From Acanthamoeba lenticulata (Eukaryota > Discosea > Longamoebia > Acanthamoebidae): DNA of 64,000 bases. The notes under the pieces were generated by a model. The model did not search any database. It saw nothing but the letters and a program-made list of their open reading frames with translations, and was not told the origin of the DNA. Shown here piece by piece: positions 45,372-57,125 of the stretch; the first letter of the stretch is position 1; every line of letters begins with the position of its first letter. The stretch covers positions 51,928 to 115,927 of the forward strand of contig NAVB01000857.1 of NCBI GenBank assembly GCA_002179805.1, read 5' to 3'. The position numbers and the translations under genes were made by a program.

Positions 45372-48300
45372 ATGAGCTTTGCATCTTCAGATGGCAGCGC
45401 GACAGCGAAAGCAGCCACTACTTTCGATTTTCTCAGCGATTTGATGCAGAAAGAAGAGGAAGAGCTCCGGAAGATGGAGGAATCTCTCGAGAACAGTGGT
45501 TACTCCTACACTCCAATTCTTCCTCTCTCTTCAGCGAGCTTGAGCGCAGGAACCAGCAGCAATGGCGGTGCAACCAACGACGTAGCGACTACGTCATCCA
45601 CAGCTAGCAGGGCTGAGCCGCAGGGGACACCACAGGTACTCCCTGCGGCGGCCGCCGAGGGTCCCCCACCGCTCGGCTCTTTCGTCCCCTTTTGCCTGGT
45701 CCCGCCTGCGCTCGCCCCACGGGCGCCCTTTCCCCGTGCTGAATCCCAGCAGGCCTTGGGACCCGCCGCAGACTCCACTGCCACAGGTGCCGTCTTGGCT
45801 CCGGCTGTGGCCTCCCCTGCACCGGCAGCAACGCCTGTATCGCCGAACGAAGAGTTAGCCCAGCTCAAAGCAGAGCTCGAGCAACAGCGCCGCCAGCTGG
45901 CCGAGCTCCAATTACTCAAGCAAGCCAAGCTGACGGCCGCCACCGCCCCCGCCACCATCGTTGGCAGGTGATTTGGACTACACGCACACCCCGTGCCCGT
46001 CTGATCACGCTTATCGTCTGACCTTTGGCTGTCTTCTATTGGGTTTGGAATCCAGTGCGTCGACGCCAGCGCCGAAACCATTGCCAGTTCTAACGCCGAC
46101 GACGGTTCCAACGCCAGTTCCAGCGCCGGGGAACGACAAGCTGGCGGAGCTCGAGCGTGAAGAGGCCGACATGATGAAGGAAATGCTGGAGATGACCCGC
46201 ATGATGGCCGCCACGGCAGCGGTCGCCGGCAAACAGCAATCGACGGAGGCCCCTTCTTCTTCTTCTGCTGCTGCAGCCACGCCAGCACCGGTGCGCTTCC
46301 ACTTTGTCAGTCATGATTCGTCGTCCAAGCAGGACGAAGAGCGTGCTCGCAAGGAGCTCGAGATGCGCGAGCGCGTAAGGCAGCAGCTCGAGAAGGAGAA
46401 GGTCGAGAAGGAGAAGCGCGAGAAGGAGCGCGAACGCGAGCGCGAGAAGGAGAAGGAGCGCGAACGCGAGCGGGAGCGCGACCGCGACCGCGAACGGGAA
46501 CGTGAGCGAGAAAGGGAGCGCGAACGAGAACGAGAACGAGAACGCGAGAAAGAGAAGGAGCGTGAGCGCGAGCGGGAACGGAAGGAAAAGGAACTGCGCG
46601 AGCGTGAGCGTGAGCGGGAACGGGAACGTGAGCGTGAGCGTGAGCGTGAAAGAGAGCGCGAACGACAGCGCGAGAAAGAACTCGAGCTTGAACGTGAACG
46701 TGAACGCGAGCGCGAACGGCAGCGTCAGGAGAAGGAGCGCGAACGTGAGCGTGAACGCGAGCGGGAGCGCGAGCGAGAGAAACAGCGCCAGAGGGAGAAA
46801 GAGCTCGAACTCGAGCGCGAGCGCGAGAAGGAACGCGAGAGGCTCCAGCGCGAGCGTGAGCTCGAGCTTGAACGCGAGAGGCTCCAGCGCGAGAAGGAAC
46901 TCGAGCATGAGCGCGAACGCGAACGCGAGCGCCAGCGTCAACTCGAGCTCGAACGCGAGCAGGCGCGACTTGAGCTCGAGGCCCAGCAGCAGCAGCAGCA
47001 GCAACAGCTGCAGCAACTCGCCGACGACAAGGCCAACGTCATGGTCGGGTCAATCGCGGTGGTGCTGGCCGAGCTGCAGCTGGACAAGTACCTGTCGGTG
47101 TTCGAGGACGAGGAGATTGACTACCCGTCGTTCCTCCTCCTCGAGGAGAAAGACCTGGTCGACATGGGCATCAAGATCGGGCCGCGCAAGAAGATTCTCC
47201 GCAAGATCGATGCTCTTCGCAACGCGACGGCCTTGGCCTCGGTCACTGCCGTGCCGCCCGTTGTCGGCGCGGTTGAAACCAAGCCAGCGCCCGTCGCCGT
47301 CAACGTCGCGGTGGAGAAGCCGCCACATCAACAGGCCAGCTTGGTCAAGGACGACGCAGACTCGTCGGCGCCAGACGAGGGCCGGAAGCGGCCGCGCGAG
47401 CAGTCGCCGTCTGTGCACGAGCGTGAGGCCAAGCGGCGGCGCGAGGCCGACGACCACGAAAAGCGCGAAAGAGAGAAAGCCGAGAAAGAACGAAAGGAAC
47501 GCGAAGAACGCGAGGAACGCGAGCGCCAGGAGAAGGCAAAGGCCGAGCGCGAGGCCCAAGCCCAGGCCCAGGCTCAAGCCCAGGCTCAGGCGCCCAAGGG
47601 CAATTACTGGGAGTACCAGGCCTTTGTCGAGAGCTTCGAAAAGTACGGCATGCTCACGGCTATGGCTCACATGGCGGGCGGCGCCGTGCGACCGCCCGGC
47701 GCGCCGGCTCTCCCGGTCTTCCCTCCACCGCCCTTCCCGGCCATGCCCCCGCCGCCACCGTCGACGGCGCTTGCGGCTCTGCCGCCGCCCTTTGCCGCCG
47801 CGGTGCCCTCGGCAGCCTCGACCCTTCACCACCCAGCCGCGAGGCAGACGTTCGTGGAGACCACCAGGATTGAACCCATGGACGAAGGTCGGCTCGTTGT
47901 CGTCACGCCCTCCAACGTGTCCCTGCCGGTCGAGCACGACGATCACCCTGCGCAACAGCAGCACCGAGCCCAGCCTCGTCCTTCTTCATCGGCATCCTCG
48001 TCGTCAGCGTCGTCATCGGCCAAGCGGAACGCTGGCGAGAGCAACAACGGCAAACGACGCCGAAGTCGGAGCCGCTCGTGGAGTCGCTCGCCCAGCCGAA
48101 GCCGGAGCCGAAGCCGAAGCCGAAGCCGCTCGCGGTCGCCCGTCAAGCGGCGCGCCACCAACGCACCACCACAGCCCGCCCGAGGACGCCGCTCGTGGAG
48201 CCGAAGTCGAAGCCGCAGTCGTAGCCGCAGTCGCACACGCTCGCCCGTCAAGCGGCGCGCCACCAACGCACCACCGCCTCCCGCCCGGGCCCGCCGCTCG

Positions 48301-49032
48301 TGGAGTCGCTCGCCGTCGCCGCGGCCGAATCGCGGCGCCTACGACAGTAACAAGCGGATGGCGCCAGCCACTCGACCCTCGCGCTCGATCTATGTGAGCC
48401 TTTCGTCGTGGCCACACGTCGAGCAGATCGCCAGTTCGTGTTATTTTAATTTTATTTTTCGCATTTATTCTTAATTTTGATTCATTATTTGTCTTTTCAT
48501 TCTTTTCGTGCGCTGACGACGCGACACGCATCACAGTGCGTGCGGGGTGCCCCAAGGAATCCGGGCCGAACGACCGGAGCAAGTTTGTGGAGCAAATGCT
48601 CTGGGACGAGTTTTCTCGCTTTGGTTCGCCTCCTACATCGCTTCGTCACACGCATTACCTCGTCATGGCGCACACGCTCACACGACATCACCAATTCCTT
48701 GACTACAGGCCGACTACTGAGTGTTCGCATTCTCGCCGGGCGGGACTATGGCTTCGTCAACTTCGACAAGGTCGGTCCCCGTCGCTTTCGCTCTTTGCCA
48801 TTAGTTTTTTATCATCATTATTATTATTTTAATATTTTTGTTGTGTCTGAGCTAAAGTGAACGGGTTTGATTGTTGACGATGCAGCTCGCGGATGCTGAG
48901 CATGCGTTCAACGAACTGCGAGGGCGGCCAATCCTGGGTAGCTCGCTGATCTCCATTGGATATGGGCGGTACGGCGCTGGAGGCCTTTCCAATGGGCCCT
49001 TCCGAAAGGATCAGTCTGCCCATTTTTCCTGA
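45372..49032 (+). CDS. SAM domain / RS / RRM splicing-factor-like protein
   Basis: The start is the ATG at 45372 (MSFASSDGSA). Order: an N-terminal helix (DLMQKEEEELRKMEES); Pro/Ala-rich linkers; two coiled-coil pieces split by an intron near 45.97-46.05 kb; about 200 residues of almost pure Arg/Glu (46.34-46.98 kb), likely a single alpha-helix; a SAM domain (47.04-47.23 kb: VLAELQLDKYLSVFEDEEID, DLVDMGIKIGPRKKIL); a second Arg/Glu block; FVESFEKYGMLTAM; poly-Pro; two RS blocks (48.06-48.33 kb) with SPVKRRATNAP repeated; and a C-terminal RRM built from three exons (SRSIY, FVEQMLWDEFSRFG, LLSVRILAGRDYGFVNFDK, AEHAFNELRGRPILGSSLIS). The RS plus RRM layout points to nuclear pre-mRNA processing. 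SAM together with RS is unusual. No named orthologue assigned. Confidence 0.85.
46341..46980 (+). repeat. Arg/Glu codon repeat encoding a charged helix
   Basis: About 210 codons are mainly CGx/AGx (Arg) and GAR (Glu) in ERER order, with scattered Lys, Gln and Leu. Codons vary, so it is maintained at protein level rather than by pure microsatellite copying. Confidence 0.8.
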
Positions 49033-49556
49033 CCACCCTCGTCAGGTGTGGGGTTTTTTTTCAGTCTGCACCATCATTATTGCTTTTTTCCCTTCGTTTT
49101 ACCCACTTGAAGTTGCTATTATAAAACTGACAATCTTCTTGCTGTTTGTGTGTTAGGAAATGGACTTGATCAGAGGCTTCACACTTACAGGACACTTGTG
49201 CATTTTTGTAGCGGCTCGTGGGAAATAAAAGGGAGAAAAAAAAAAAAACAAACACCAAAAAACAGACAACGGTGTCGTTGCGGTGGGGTTCATTCATCCC
49301 CAAGCAGGCCACATCGACTTGGTGGGCAGCTCTTCTCAAGAGAGTGGAAGGAAGTGAAAAGCGGATGAACGAGACGGAAAGAAGAGCTACACCAACAGAA
49401 ATCTAGAGTGGAGGTCCCGTGAAACACCCACGTGCTCCGCAATACCAACTCTTATTTCTCGTTGTCTTCTTCAGCATCAGCTGCGTCTTGGCCCTGCATT
49501 CTCCTTTAAATCACGCCAAGACTTTACAAGATCGACAACTGAACTGCGCAACGCGA
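49033..49556. other. Intergenic region before the Nudix gene
   Basis: 524 bp between the SAM/RRM gene stop and the chosen Nudix start. It contains T-rich and A-rich runs (49060-49100, 49225-49260), probably the 3' UTR of the left gene and the promoter of the right one. No other gene seen. Confidence 0.4.
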
Positions 49557-50624
49557 ATGGAAGCATTAATCATAGATTTTGTTACCGATAGAGAGGGAGC
49601 GCAGGCTCCCGCGCTCACCGAGAAGAGAGAGACACACAGCGAAGATACTGCGATTTTGAAAAATCAGGACGATTCTGAGCACCGAGGGCGTCTGAACGCA
49701 GAAACGCAGAACGCAGAGGAGTCCCGAGGGGAGGACACAATGGCGGAGGAGCAGGAGCAAGAGGACAGCGAGCCGTCCACCTCCTCCACCTCGTCACCCG
49801 ACAATCTCACTCGAGCTTCATCCTTGGACGAAGACGAAGACGAAGACGAGGACGAGGGCATACGCGAGGAAGAGTCGCGGCCAACATCCACAGAAACGGC
49901 TTCAACGGAGCCGCCGTCGCCACCGCCCGTGCCTCGCCACCGCCACCAGCCGTCGGTCGGGGCGCAGCGCACGTTCGACAACCTGCTCGCCGCGGCCGAC
50001 GGCAGCAGCCCGTCGACCACGCACCGGAGCACGGTCATCGTGGCTGTCGTCGTGTTTGACGGCGAGGGCCGCGTCCTTCTCATCCAGGAGGCCAAGGCCA
50101 AGTGCCGCGGCCGCTGGTATTTGCCAGGTGCGCGCCACCATGCTCTCATTTTTTTACTGTCCACGTGCGGCCCGCGCTGACTCTGAATTGTTTGTGGTCG
50201 GACACAGCTGGACGCGTCGAGGTGGGCGAGTCGCCGCTGGAGGGCGCCATGCGGGAGGTCGAGGAGGAGTCCGGCTTGCAGCTGGAGCCTTCGGGCGTGT
50301 TCTCCCTCGAGTACAAGATCAGCAAGAGCAGCGGCAAGGCCTGGATACGCTACGGCGTCACCGGCCAGATCGTCGGCGGCTCCCTCAAGACTCCTGACCG
50401 CGTACGTGCACTCTGGCGTTGGGATGGACCACTTACGTAGCGCTGTTCTGACGTCCTCTTGGGTGGTGGTGCAGGAGGACAAGGAGAGCATCCAGGCACA
50501 GTGGTTCCCGCTGGACGAGGTCACCTCGTCGCTCAGCTTGCGCAATGACGACGTGCTCAAGCTCATCGCCCTCTACCAGCAGAACGGCGACCGGCCCATC
50601 CCCGTCCTCAGCTCGTACAAGTAG
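49557..50624 (+). CDS. Nudix hydrolase with acidic N-terminal extension
   Basis: The Nudix domain begins at STVIVAVVVFDGEGRVLLIQ and is split by two introns (about 50126-50207 and 50402-50473). The Nudix box reads GESPLEGAMREVEEESGLQL after GRVEV, with the REVEEE metal-binding core intact. It therefore should cleave a nucleoside diphosphate linked to another group; the substrate is unknown. The C-terminal exon gives AQWFPLDEV and KLIALYQQ. Upstream is about 150 residues of acidic, Ser/Pro-rich disorder with an Asp/Glu run. The start could be the ATG at 49557 (MEALIIDF) or the one at 49740 (MAEEQEQED). Spacing resembles NUDT18/NUDT1-type proteins, but this is not decisive. Confidence 0.85.
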
Positions 50625-50781
50625 ATCAGCCTCGCTGCCCAGAGGGCCTGTCGTGGCACAACTGTGTAAATACAAGCAAACAAAGAGGAGGCCTGTGGTG
50701 GACCGACCTCCTTTTCTTTGGTTTAAATCTTACAGGTTTGCAATCCGCAAAAAAACACAGAAGAGGGGCAAGAAAGGCAGC

Positions 50782-53691
50782 CTAGCACGTCGCCTTGGTG
50801 CCGCCCACCTGCGTGTAGGAGACCTTCTGGACATACATGGCATCAGTCACCTTGGGCGTCGTGCCGGTGGCCGAAACGTAGAGCGTGATCGCCATGGTCG
50901 AGTTGGGCAGTCCGGCCTGGGCGGTCGTGGCGTTGTAGTAGCCCAGCAGGGCGCCGTCGGCGTAGTAGGCAAAGAACTTGGGCATGTAGTGGATGGTGTA
51001 GTTGTGGAAGCCCGCAGAGGGGTTGCCCAGGGACAGAGCGCCCATCCACTTCAGGTACTTGTACACGCCGTCGTTGTAGTAATCCAGAGTGCCGCCGTTC
51101 GATCCGTCTTGGTTGGCGCGGATGCGCATGGTGATGGCATCAAGAGACTTGGCGCGGCTGTTGAGCTGTTGAAGAGGAATCAGCGTTGATGTTCTTCGGT
51201 GTTGGACGTAAAAATATGAACATGAAGGTGATCAACGCACCGCAAATTGGGCGGTGAAGCCGGTCGTGGCAGGCGCCTTGAAGAAGGCCGAGTAGACGCC
51301 GTAGCCAAAGCCCGTGGACTGGGTGAAGACCTGCCCGGCCGAGAAGTTCTTGCCACTGCAGGGCGCAGCCGTGGTGCACGGCTTGATGGACAGCTTGAGC
51401 TGGTTCGACGAGATCGACACCTGGGCGGGCACATAGGCCTGGCTGGGGTCCGAGGTGGACGTGCTGGTTGCCCAAACGGCGGTGTCGAGCGAGCTACCGA
51501 ACGAGTTGATCTGCAGCTTGGCTGTTGTTGTCATGTGATTCACAAGTGCCGTGAGCTCAACGTCGCCATCAAAAGAGGGCGGCAGCACGTACAGTTGTCA
51601 GTGCCGCAGTCAGCGCCGACGAAGCCAGTGTCGCACTTGCACACGCCGGTCTTGGTGTTGCAGCAGCCGCGGCCGGAGCAGCCGCCCGGGCAGCTCAACG
51701 CAGCTGCACGAAAGTTCAAAAAACCGTTGAGCTCAAGGTCCCAAGACACACCGTCGACGGGCCAGAGTGGAGGACAGGGAATCGCGTACTGTAGCACTTG
51801 GCCTTTGGCAGGCCCGCGCTGGTGCTCTCGTGCAACGTGGAGATTGTCGGGATGGTCGAGGCCATCATGTTCACCAGGGTGGTGTAGGGGGCGTCTGCAC
51901 AACGAGGAGGAAGCTCTCATGAGCATGTCTGATCAAGCGAGAGAGGAGTTGATCCAAGGAGTAAGTACCAGTCTTGTCGACGAGACCAAAGTTTGAGTTC
52001 TCGCCGTCGCTCTCGCGGCCATCCGCCGGCTGGTCAACCCACTGGAACCAGTGGAAGCCGATCAAAGCCGGGTGCGGGGCGAGACCCGTGGTGTAGTTCT
52101 TGTAGCCCTGAGCGCGCTGGGCCTGGGTGGCCACGGTGAGGCCGGCTCCCTTGGTGTTGGGCAGCTTCGAGTCCTATTGATCAATTGGACAAATAAAAGC
52201 CATTAAAAAAAAAAAAAAATGATGAAAAAACTGGTTGGCGGGGAAGGAGACGCGTACGTTGGCCTTGTAGGCAAACTCGCCAATCAGGATCGGCTTCTGG
52301 GTGGCGTTGTAGATGGCCGTAATGCGGGACAAGGGCGGGCCCCTGGGCTCAGGCGGGCTCGGGTAGCTGTTAATCGAGATCACGTCGTTCCACAGGGCCG
52401 CGGCCTTGAGCACGGGATTGATCGGCTGGCCCACAAAACGAGCGCCCATGATCAAGTGGTACGGGTCCACCTTGCGGATGGCTGACACGCAGACATCACC
52501 AGGTTAGTCCCATGTGCCAACCAATCGCAACGCGTGTTCTATCTCGTGCTGCTGCATACCGGTGTTGGTGGTGTTGAAGAACTTGCTGGTGGCAATGAAG
52601 GCAAAGTCGTTCGAGTCGGTCGTGTGTGCGGCCGTGGTCGGGGGGAGAGTCTTGATGGTGTCAAAGCTCGTGTAGGTTGTGTTCCTGCAATCGGTTGGCG
52701 GTCTCCCGCGTGAGCCAAGAGGAGAAAAAGGCGCGAATTTGACTATGTCAATGTCGAAACGTACCAGGCCTTGTTGAGGGCGGCAATCGTCGAGTACTTG
52801 CTCTTCACAAAGGCAAGAGCACGCGCGTGGCCAGGGGCCGTCGCGCTCAGCGACACCAGCATGTGGTCGAGGATGCTGCCCGACAAGCGCCAATCATTGC
52901 CCCACCACATCTGGTTGCGAGACGAACATCAGCACCAAATGAAAAGAAAAATAAAAAGATGTCGATGTACGCACCTCGTTGTCCACAAAGTAGCCGATCA
53001 GGAGCGGGTCAGCGCGGTACGGGGAGCAGTCCGTCATGACCTTGCTGGCCACCTTGGCCTCCCAGACCGGATCGAACACATCGGGGAACATGCCCTTGGA
53101 CCAATCGCCGAAGCCCTTGCCAAGGCCGAGCGCCCTGGTGTAGGGCAGGCCCTTGGAGATCGCGTAACTGTCGGACCAGGCGCCCAGCGTGTTGAGCTTC
53201 CACGACACAAGGCGGGAGGCCACGGCGTCGGCCCAGGCCGACTGGCTGCCGTATTTCTTCTGCACCGCGGCATTGTATGCAGACTCACCTGGTGTGAATC
53301 ATGTGAGCTACAGAAAGAAGAGAAAGATCAAGAATCGTTTGTATGCGGATGGAGATGGAGATGGAGATGGAGGTGTACCCTTGGTGCTCCTGTCGCCGCC
53401 AAAGTTGACCACATCCACGCCGTTCGAGAAGAAGCGGGCCCCGCTCGGGTCGATGAACCACCAGGCGCCCTTGGTCGACTTGGCCACAGTGAAGAAGCAT
53501 CGTTCGGGGTAACCCATGTTCACAACACCTTCAGCTGCTCAGAGGATCACACAAAGATGAGTTTTAAAAAGAGATTGATTCCTGATGTTTATGCATCAAG
53601 GGTGAGTCATTTTGTCATGGAATGTACCTGCAGCAATGGAGAAGAGGACTACAGCAAGGAGAACAAGGAGGGGGAAGCGGAAGTGCGGCAT
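50782..53691 (-). CDS. Secreted bifunctional glycosidase: GH-A-like domain, EGF-like linker, GH16-like domain
   Basis: The start is the ATG at 53691. Exon 1 encodes the signal peptide MPHFRFPLLVLLAVVLFSIA. The first catalytic region begins GAWWFIDPSGARFFSNGVD and contains PLLIGYFVDNE (candidate acid/base Glu) and PILIGEFAY (candidate nucleophile Glu), then GFHWFQW. This is the pattern of clan GH-A enzymes such as GH42 or agarase-like families. A Cys-rich EGF-like unit follows (CPGGCSGRGCCNTKTGVC). The C-terminal region has STGFGYGVYSAFFKA and FHNYTIHYMPKFFAYYADG, the lamina/GH16 beta-sandwich pattern (1,3-/1,4-beta-glucanase-like). The usual GH16 E-x-D-x-E core is not obvious, so this half may bind glycan rather than cleave it. 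Many short introns. Possible targets are food bacterial or algal polysaccharide, or the amoeba's own wall. Confidence 0.75.
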
Positions 53692-54037
53692 GGTGGCCGA
53701 GAGTAATGAAACGACAATGAACTTGCTTCCTCGCAAGCCGCAGTTTTAAAGGTGCATCAGTCCAATGGGAGTGAACACCGCGGGCTTATCGTAGCACAAC
53801 CGCAACGTATTGCTCCTCCGACCACTCCGAGACCGGGGCGGACAACCATGGCAGCGCTTCATTCGTGTATTATACTTGACCATTGGCTGATCGGTTGTGG
53901 AGTTGCATGAGCCTCATTGCGGTTGCCTTTTTTAATGTGCAGTAACAACCGGAGTTGCTGGAATAAGGAGATAACTGGACCTATGGGAGTTTTTCCGTGA
54001 CATCACTCGAAAAGAGAGGATCCGCTTTGTTCCGTGT
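53692..54037. promoter_or_regulatory. Upstream region of the secreted glycosidase gene
   Basis: 346 bp. On the minus strand a TTTAAAA element (53744-53750) lies 53 bp before the glycosidase ATG. CCAAT/ATTGG motifs occur at 53761-53765 and 53882-53886. The left 3' end of the small mitochondrial gene abuts it. No other gene seen. Confidence 0.45.
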
Positions 54038-54605
54038 TTACTGCAAGCGTGGTCGGGACAAGAAGTGGAGCACCTTTTGCCGGTCGAGTTCAACGGTGGC
54101 GCCACCACCACAGAACGTGAGATTCTTCACCCGGACGGGGACGAGCCACTCCTCCACACCGCGCTGCTCCCTTTCATCCTCGTCCAGAAACATGAGCTCC
54201 GCGTGTCGCTTGTACTCTGGCGTTGCCTTTGTGAACTCCTGGAGCCGTCATTATCGTGCGGTAGAAAAGGGAAGCAATGACATTGTGTCAGCACACAAGC
54301 CTCGAGGAGTGTAAGGGTAAGAAATTCGGTACCAATCGAATCGAATCGTCTGTGATTTCAAGGTGTTTCAAAGATGAATTGCGGTCAGGATTAAGAACGA
54401 TGTTGCGGTGGAGGTCTGGGCTGCGTGGTCGAGTCAATTGATGCAAGAGGGCAGCCGTGGCAACGACTATCGCTTGTGTGGGCGTATCCGAGGCCTCTGA
54501 GGCAGGCCTCGTCGTCGAAAATGAGGCTGCCGTCGATGCAAAAGGTGGTCGCAGACAGGCGCGAAGGCTGACCGCACGGTGCATGGGTGCTCCTGCTCGA
54601 CGCAT
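54038..54605 (-). CDS. Small mitochondrial protein of unknown function (two exons)
   Basis: The start is the ATG at 54605 (MRRAGAPMHRAVSLRACLRP) or 54584. The Arg/Ala/Ser-rich, acid-free N-terminus ending FSTTRPA is a typical matrix-targeting presequence. Exon 1 ends LEITDDSIRL. A GTACCG donor and a CTCCAG acceptor join in phase 0 to EFTKATPEYKRHAELMFLDE, and the protein ends FLSRPRLQ at the TAA 54040-54038. About 145 residues. The second exon alone would be missed by ORF-length filters. No family recognised. Candidates are a ribosomal or respiratory-complex accessory subunit, which I infer only from size and targeting. Confidence 0.6.
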
Positions 54606-54707
54606 CTTCAATCTATCCAACTACTTGGTGGTATGTTGTGGGACGAGTTTGAGGTCAGAAATTTCATTTTCATTTTTGTAGTTGTTTTCTATTTTAATGA
54701 AAATGAT

Positions 54708-56833
54708 TCAGAAAAAGCCATCGATGTCATCCAGGAGAATGAGAAGGTAGTAAGTGTAGCTGTTGGGAACGACCCCGTGCTCCTCCATCTCCGCCATCGT
54801 CCTCCGCACCGCCCTTGATTGGCATCATTATCAGTCAAATAAAATAGAAAATAAATTGAATTAAATAAGAAGGGGCCAACGTACTCGGGGTCCTTTCGTC
54901 GGAGATGGGCGACCATCTTGGCGTGGTAGTAGTCTCGGCTGATCTTGCGGCCTGACTGGGCGAGTTGGGCCGTGAGGTCGCTCCACATCCACTCAAGGTT
55001 CGTCGCCTGTCCCCATGTTACGCGCGTTAGAAAGCCGAGACGCACAGGAGGGCGCCATTGAAGAGTACCGAGAGGGTGTAGCCGCCGCACTTGAGGAAGG
55101 CCAGGAAGGCCTTCTTGGACGGCAGGAAGTGGGCCCGCCGCATCTGAGTCGCCGTGGCGAAAGCCGCATCAAAATTGCCTGCCGCGGGAGACACACATAT
55201 GCGCGCGTCGAGGTCAACCACCACAAGCCTCACCCACGACGAGGCCGGGCCAAGGACGAGTGATCTTACCGGTGCGAGCAAAGGACGTGATGAGGTGATT
55301 GAACGTCGGGGCGTATACCAAATGGATGTTGGCGTGAAGGTAGTCCAAGAGCTGCATTGAAAAAAAATCAGAAAATGAAGAAAAATGAAAGTGATTCATT
55401 TATTTATTTTATTATAATTATTAAAAATTATTTGAAAAGGGTTGACGGTGCGCACCTCGGTGGAGCTCCAATACTTGGGCAGGACGCGAAGAAGGGAATT
55501 GACCGAGTTGTCAGGCCGCCATCCGTGCTCCGTCATCAGCTTCTGGACCTGCTCAAACTCCTCCGGCCCGCTGCTCACCACGCCCACGATGCGCATGAGC
55601 ATGATGTACACTTCACAGGACGAGATGGGGCGACGCATGCCTGGCGCACTGGAGGACAGCCTTCCAGGTGAACTCGTTGCGCGGGACCTTGTGCGCCACC
55701 ATCTCGTCGAGCAGGTTCTTGAGGCCAGCTAACGTGCGCCCCTTGCGGGCCACCACAGGCACCAGCTGGTTGTAGACTGCCGTCGTTCGCTGGCCGCGCG
55801 CCTTCATCTCTTCGAAGATCTCCGGGACCTTGACCCTCTGCGTGCTCTCAGCGTCGGCCTCGACCGCTTCCTCGCGCTTGTCGTCGTCATCGGCAGCGGC
55901 AGCGGCGGCCGCAGCAGCGTTCTCGCCCTCGTCATCCTCGTTGACGACGTTGTCGTCGTCATCAACGGCCGTGGCCTTGGCCTTGCTCCGCGCGGGCGGC
56001 CTGGCGGCTCGGGCCGGCGGCGCGGCGAGGAGGTCGAGCAGCATGTGAAGCGCCCGGCGCGAGGGTAGCACGTCGTGCTGCTGGACGAGCTCGGCGTAGA
56101 TCCGCGCCGCCTCGTCCGTCTGCCGCTGCATGCAATAGCCCTCGAGCAGCGCCGAATAGAGGCGCTGCTTCTGGCTCCGCAGCTGCGTGGGGTCGCCCGC
56201 CGCGGCGTCGGCCAGCTTACGCGCCAGGGCCTCGGCGACCCGGCCGGCGCCGCGTCGGCCCAGCTCGCGGATGGTGACGCAGTGGAGCGGCAGGTCGGCC
56301 TGCAGATGCAGGCCCTGAGCGCGCCGGAAGGCCGCCATTTCCTGCTCGACGGCCTCGAGCGACAGCTGGCCGAGGACATCCTTGTCGGCGAGCGAGGGCA
56401 CGTGCAGCTTCCGGCGGGCGAGGCCCTCCGGGTCCTGGCTGGCCAGGGCGACGAGGGCCCGCTTGCGCTTGCTGCCGTTGCGGAGGATCACCTTGCCCAG
56501 TGTCGCGTGGGCGCGGTCGATCGGGGCGTATCGCGCCTTGGGCTTCGCCGCGAGGCCTCGGAGCTGGAAGGTGGCTAACAAGTCGTCGAGGCTTGGCGGT
56601 TGCTGCTGAGGAGTCGTAGTATCGGTGTCAGCTGCAGCTGGCGTTGCATCAACGTGCTGTGCCGTGTAGCTTCGCACTGCAGTTCTCTCTCATTTTAATT
56701 AGAATAATTGAATGCTCTTCGAGAAGAAATGGTAGATGGGGCAAGTACGTTGTGTTGAGCTAGAGATACAGTGCTTTGTGTACAACAGTGCCTGAGACGG
56801 TCGCCACCTGCCACCAAGACACGTCCGCCACAT
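54708..56833 (-). CDS. Mitochondrial pentatricopeptide repeat (PPR) protein
   Basis: The start is the ATG at 56833. Exon 1 encodes MWRTCLGGRWRPSQALLYTK, a basic mitochondrial presequence, and splices in phase (CAA-C / TG-CGA) into the 1.06-kb second exon. PPR-type helix pairs follow: YSALLEGYCMQRQTDEAARI, TAVYNQLVPVVARKGRTLAG, NEFTWKAVLQCARHA, SCEVYIMLMRIVGVVSSGPE, PTFNHLITSFARTG, NFDAAFATATQMRRA and, in the last exon, VVPNSYTYYLLI to the TGA at 54710-54708. An acidic, Ala-rich insert breaks the array at 55.85-55.99 kb. PPR proteins bind organelle RNA one base per repeat; the target is unknown. About five introns. Confidence 0.8.
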
Positions 56834-57125
56834 CTCGCACAGACTATTGTTTTTCTCTTCTGCTTTTTTTATTTTTCTTTTATTTTAAGCAGCTTAAAAC
56901 ATTCTCTTCGGTTGCTACATCTCGACTCTCAAGAGCCTCATCCGCCAAGAGGCATGCTCGTCGACGCTCTCATGAACGCCAATGGGCCGGACGGACTACA
57001 ACATCGTGTTCTGAGTTGACAAAATCTGAAATATGCCAGACCTACAATGGGCAGGGCTTCCCCGCCGGAGGTAGTGGTCCATCCTCACGAAAGCGAGCCG
57101 CGAGCCAAGGGCCTTGAGGGCCCGT

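Noticed and set aside
46090..47016. Minus-strand 308-codon hydrophobic frame (LALALALFL-like) resembling a membrane protein
   Set aside because: It is the reverse complement of the Arg/Glu codon repeat of the SAM/RRM gene, which automatically reads as Leu/Ala/Phe.
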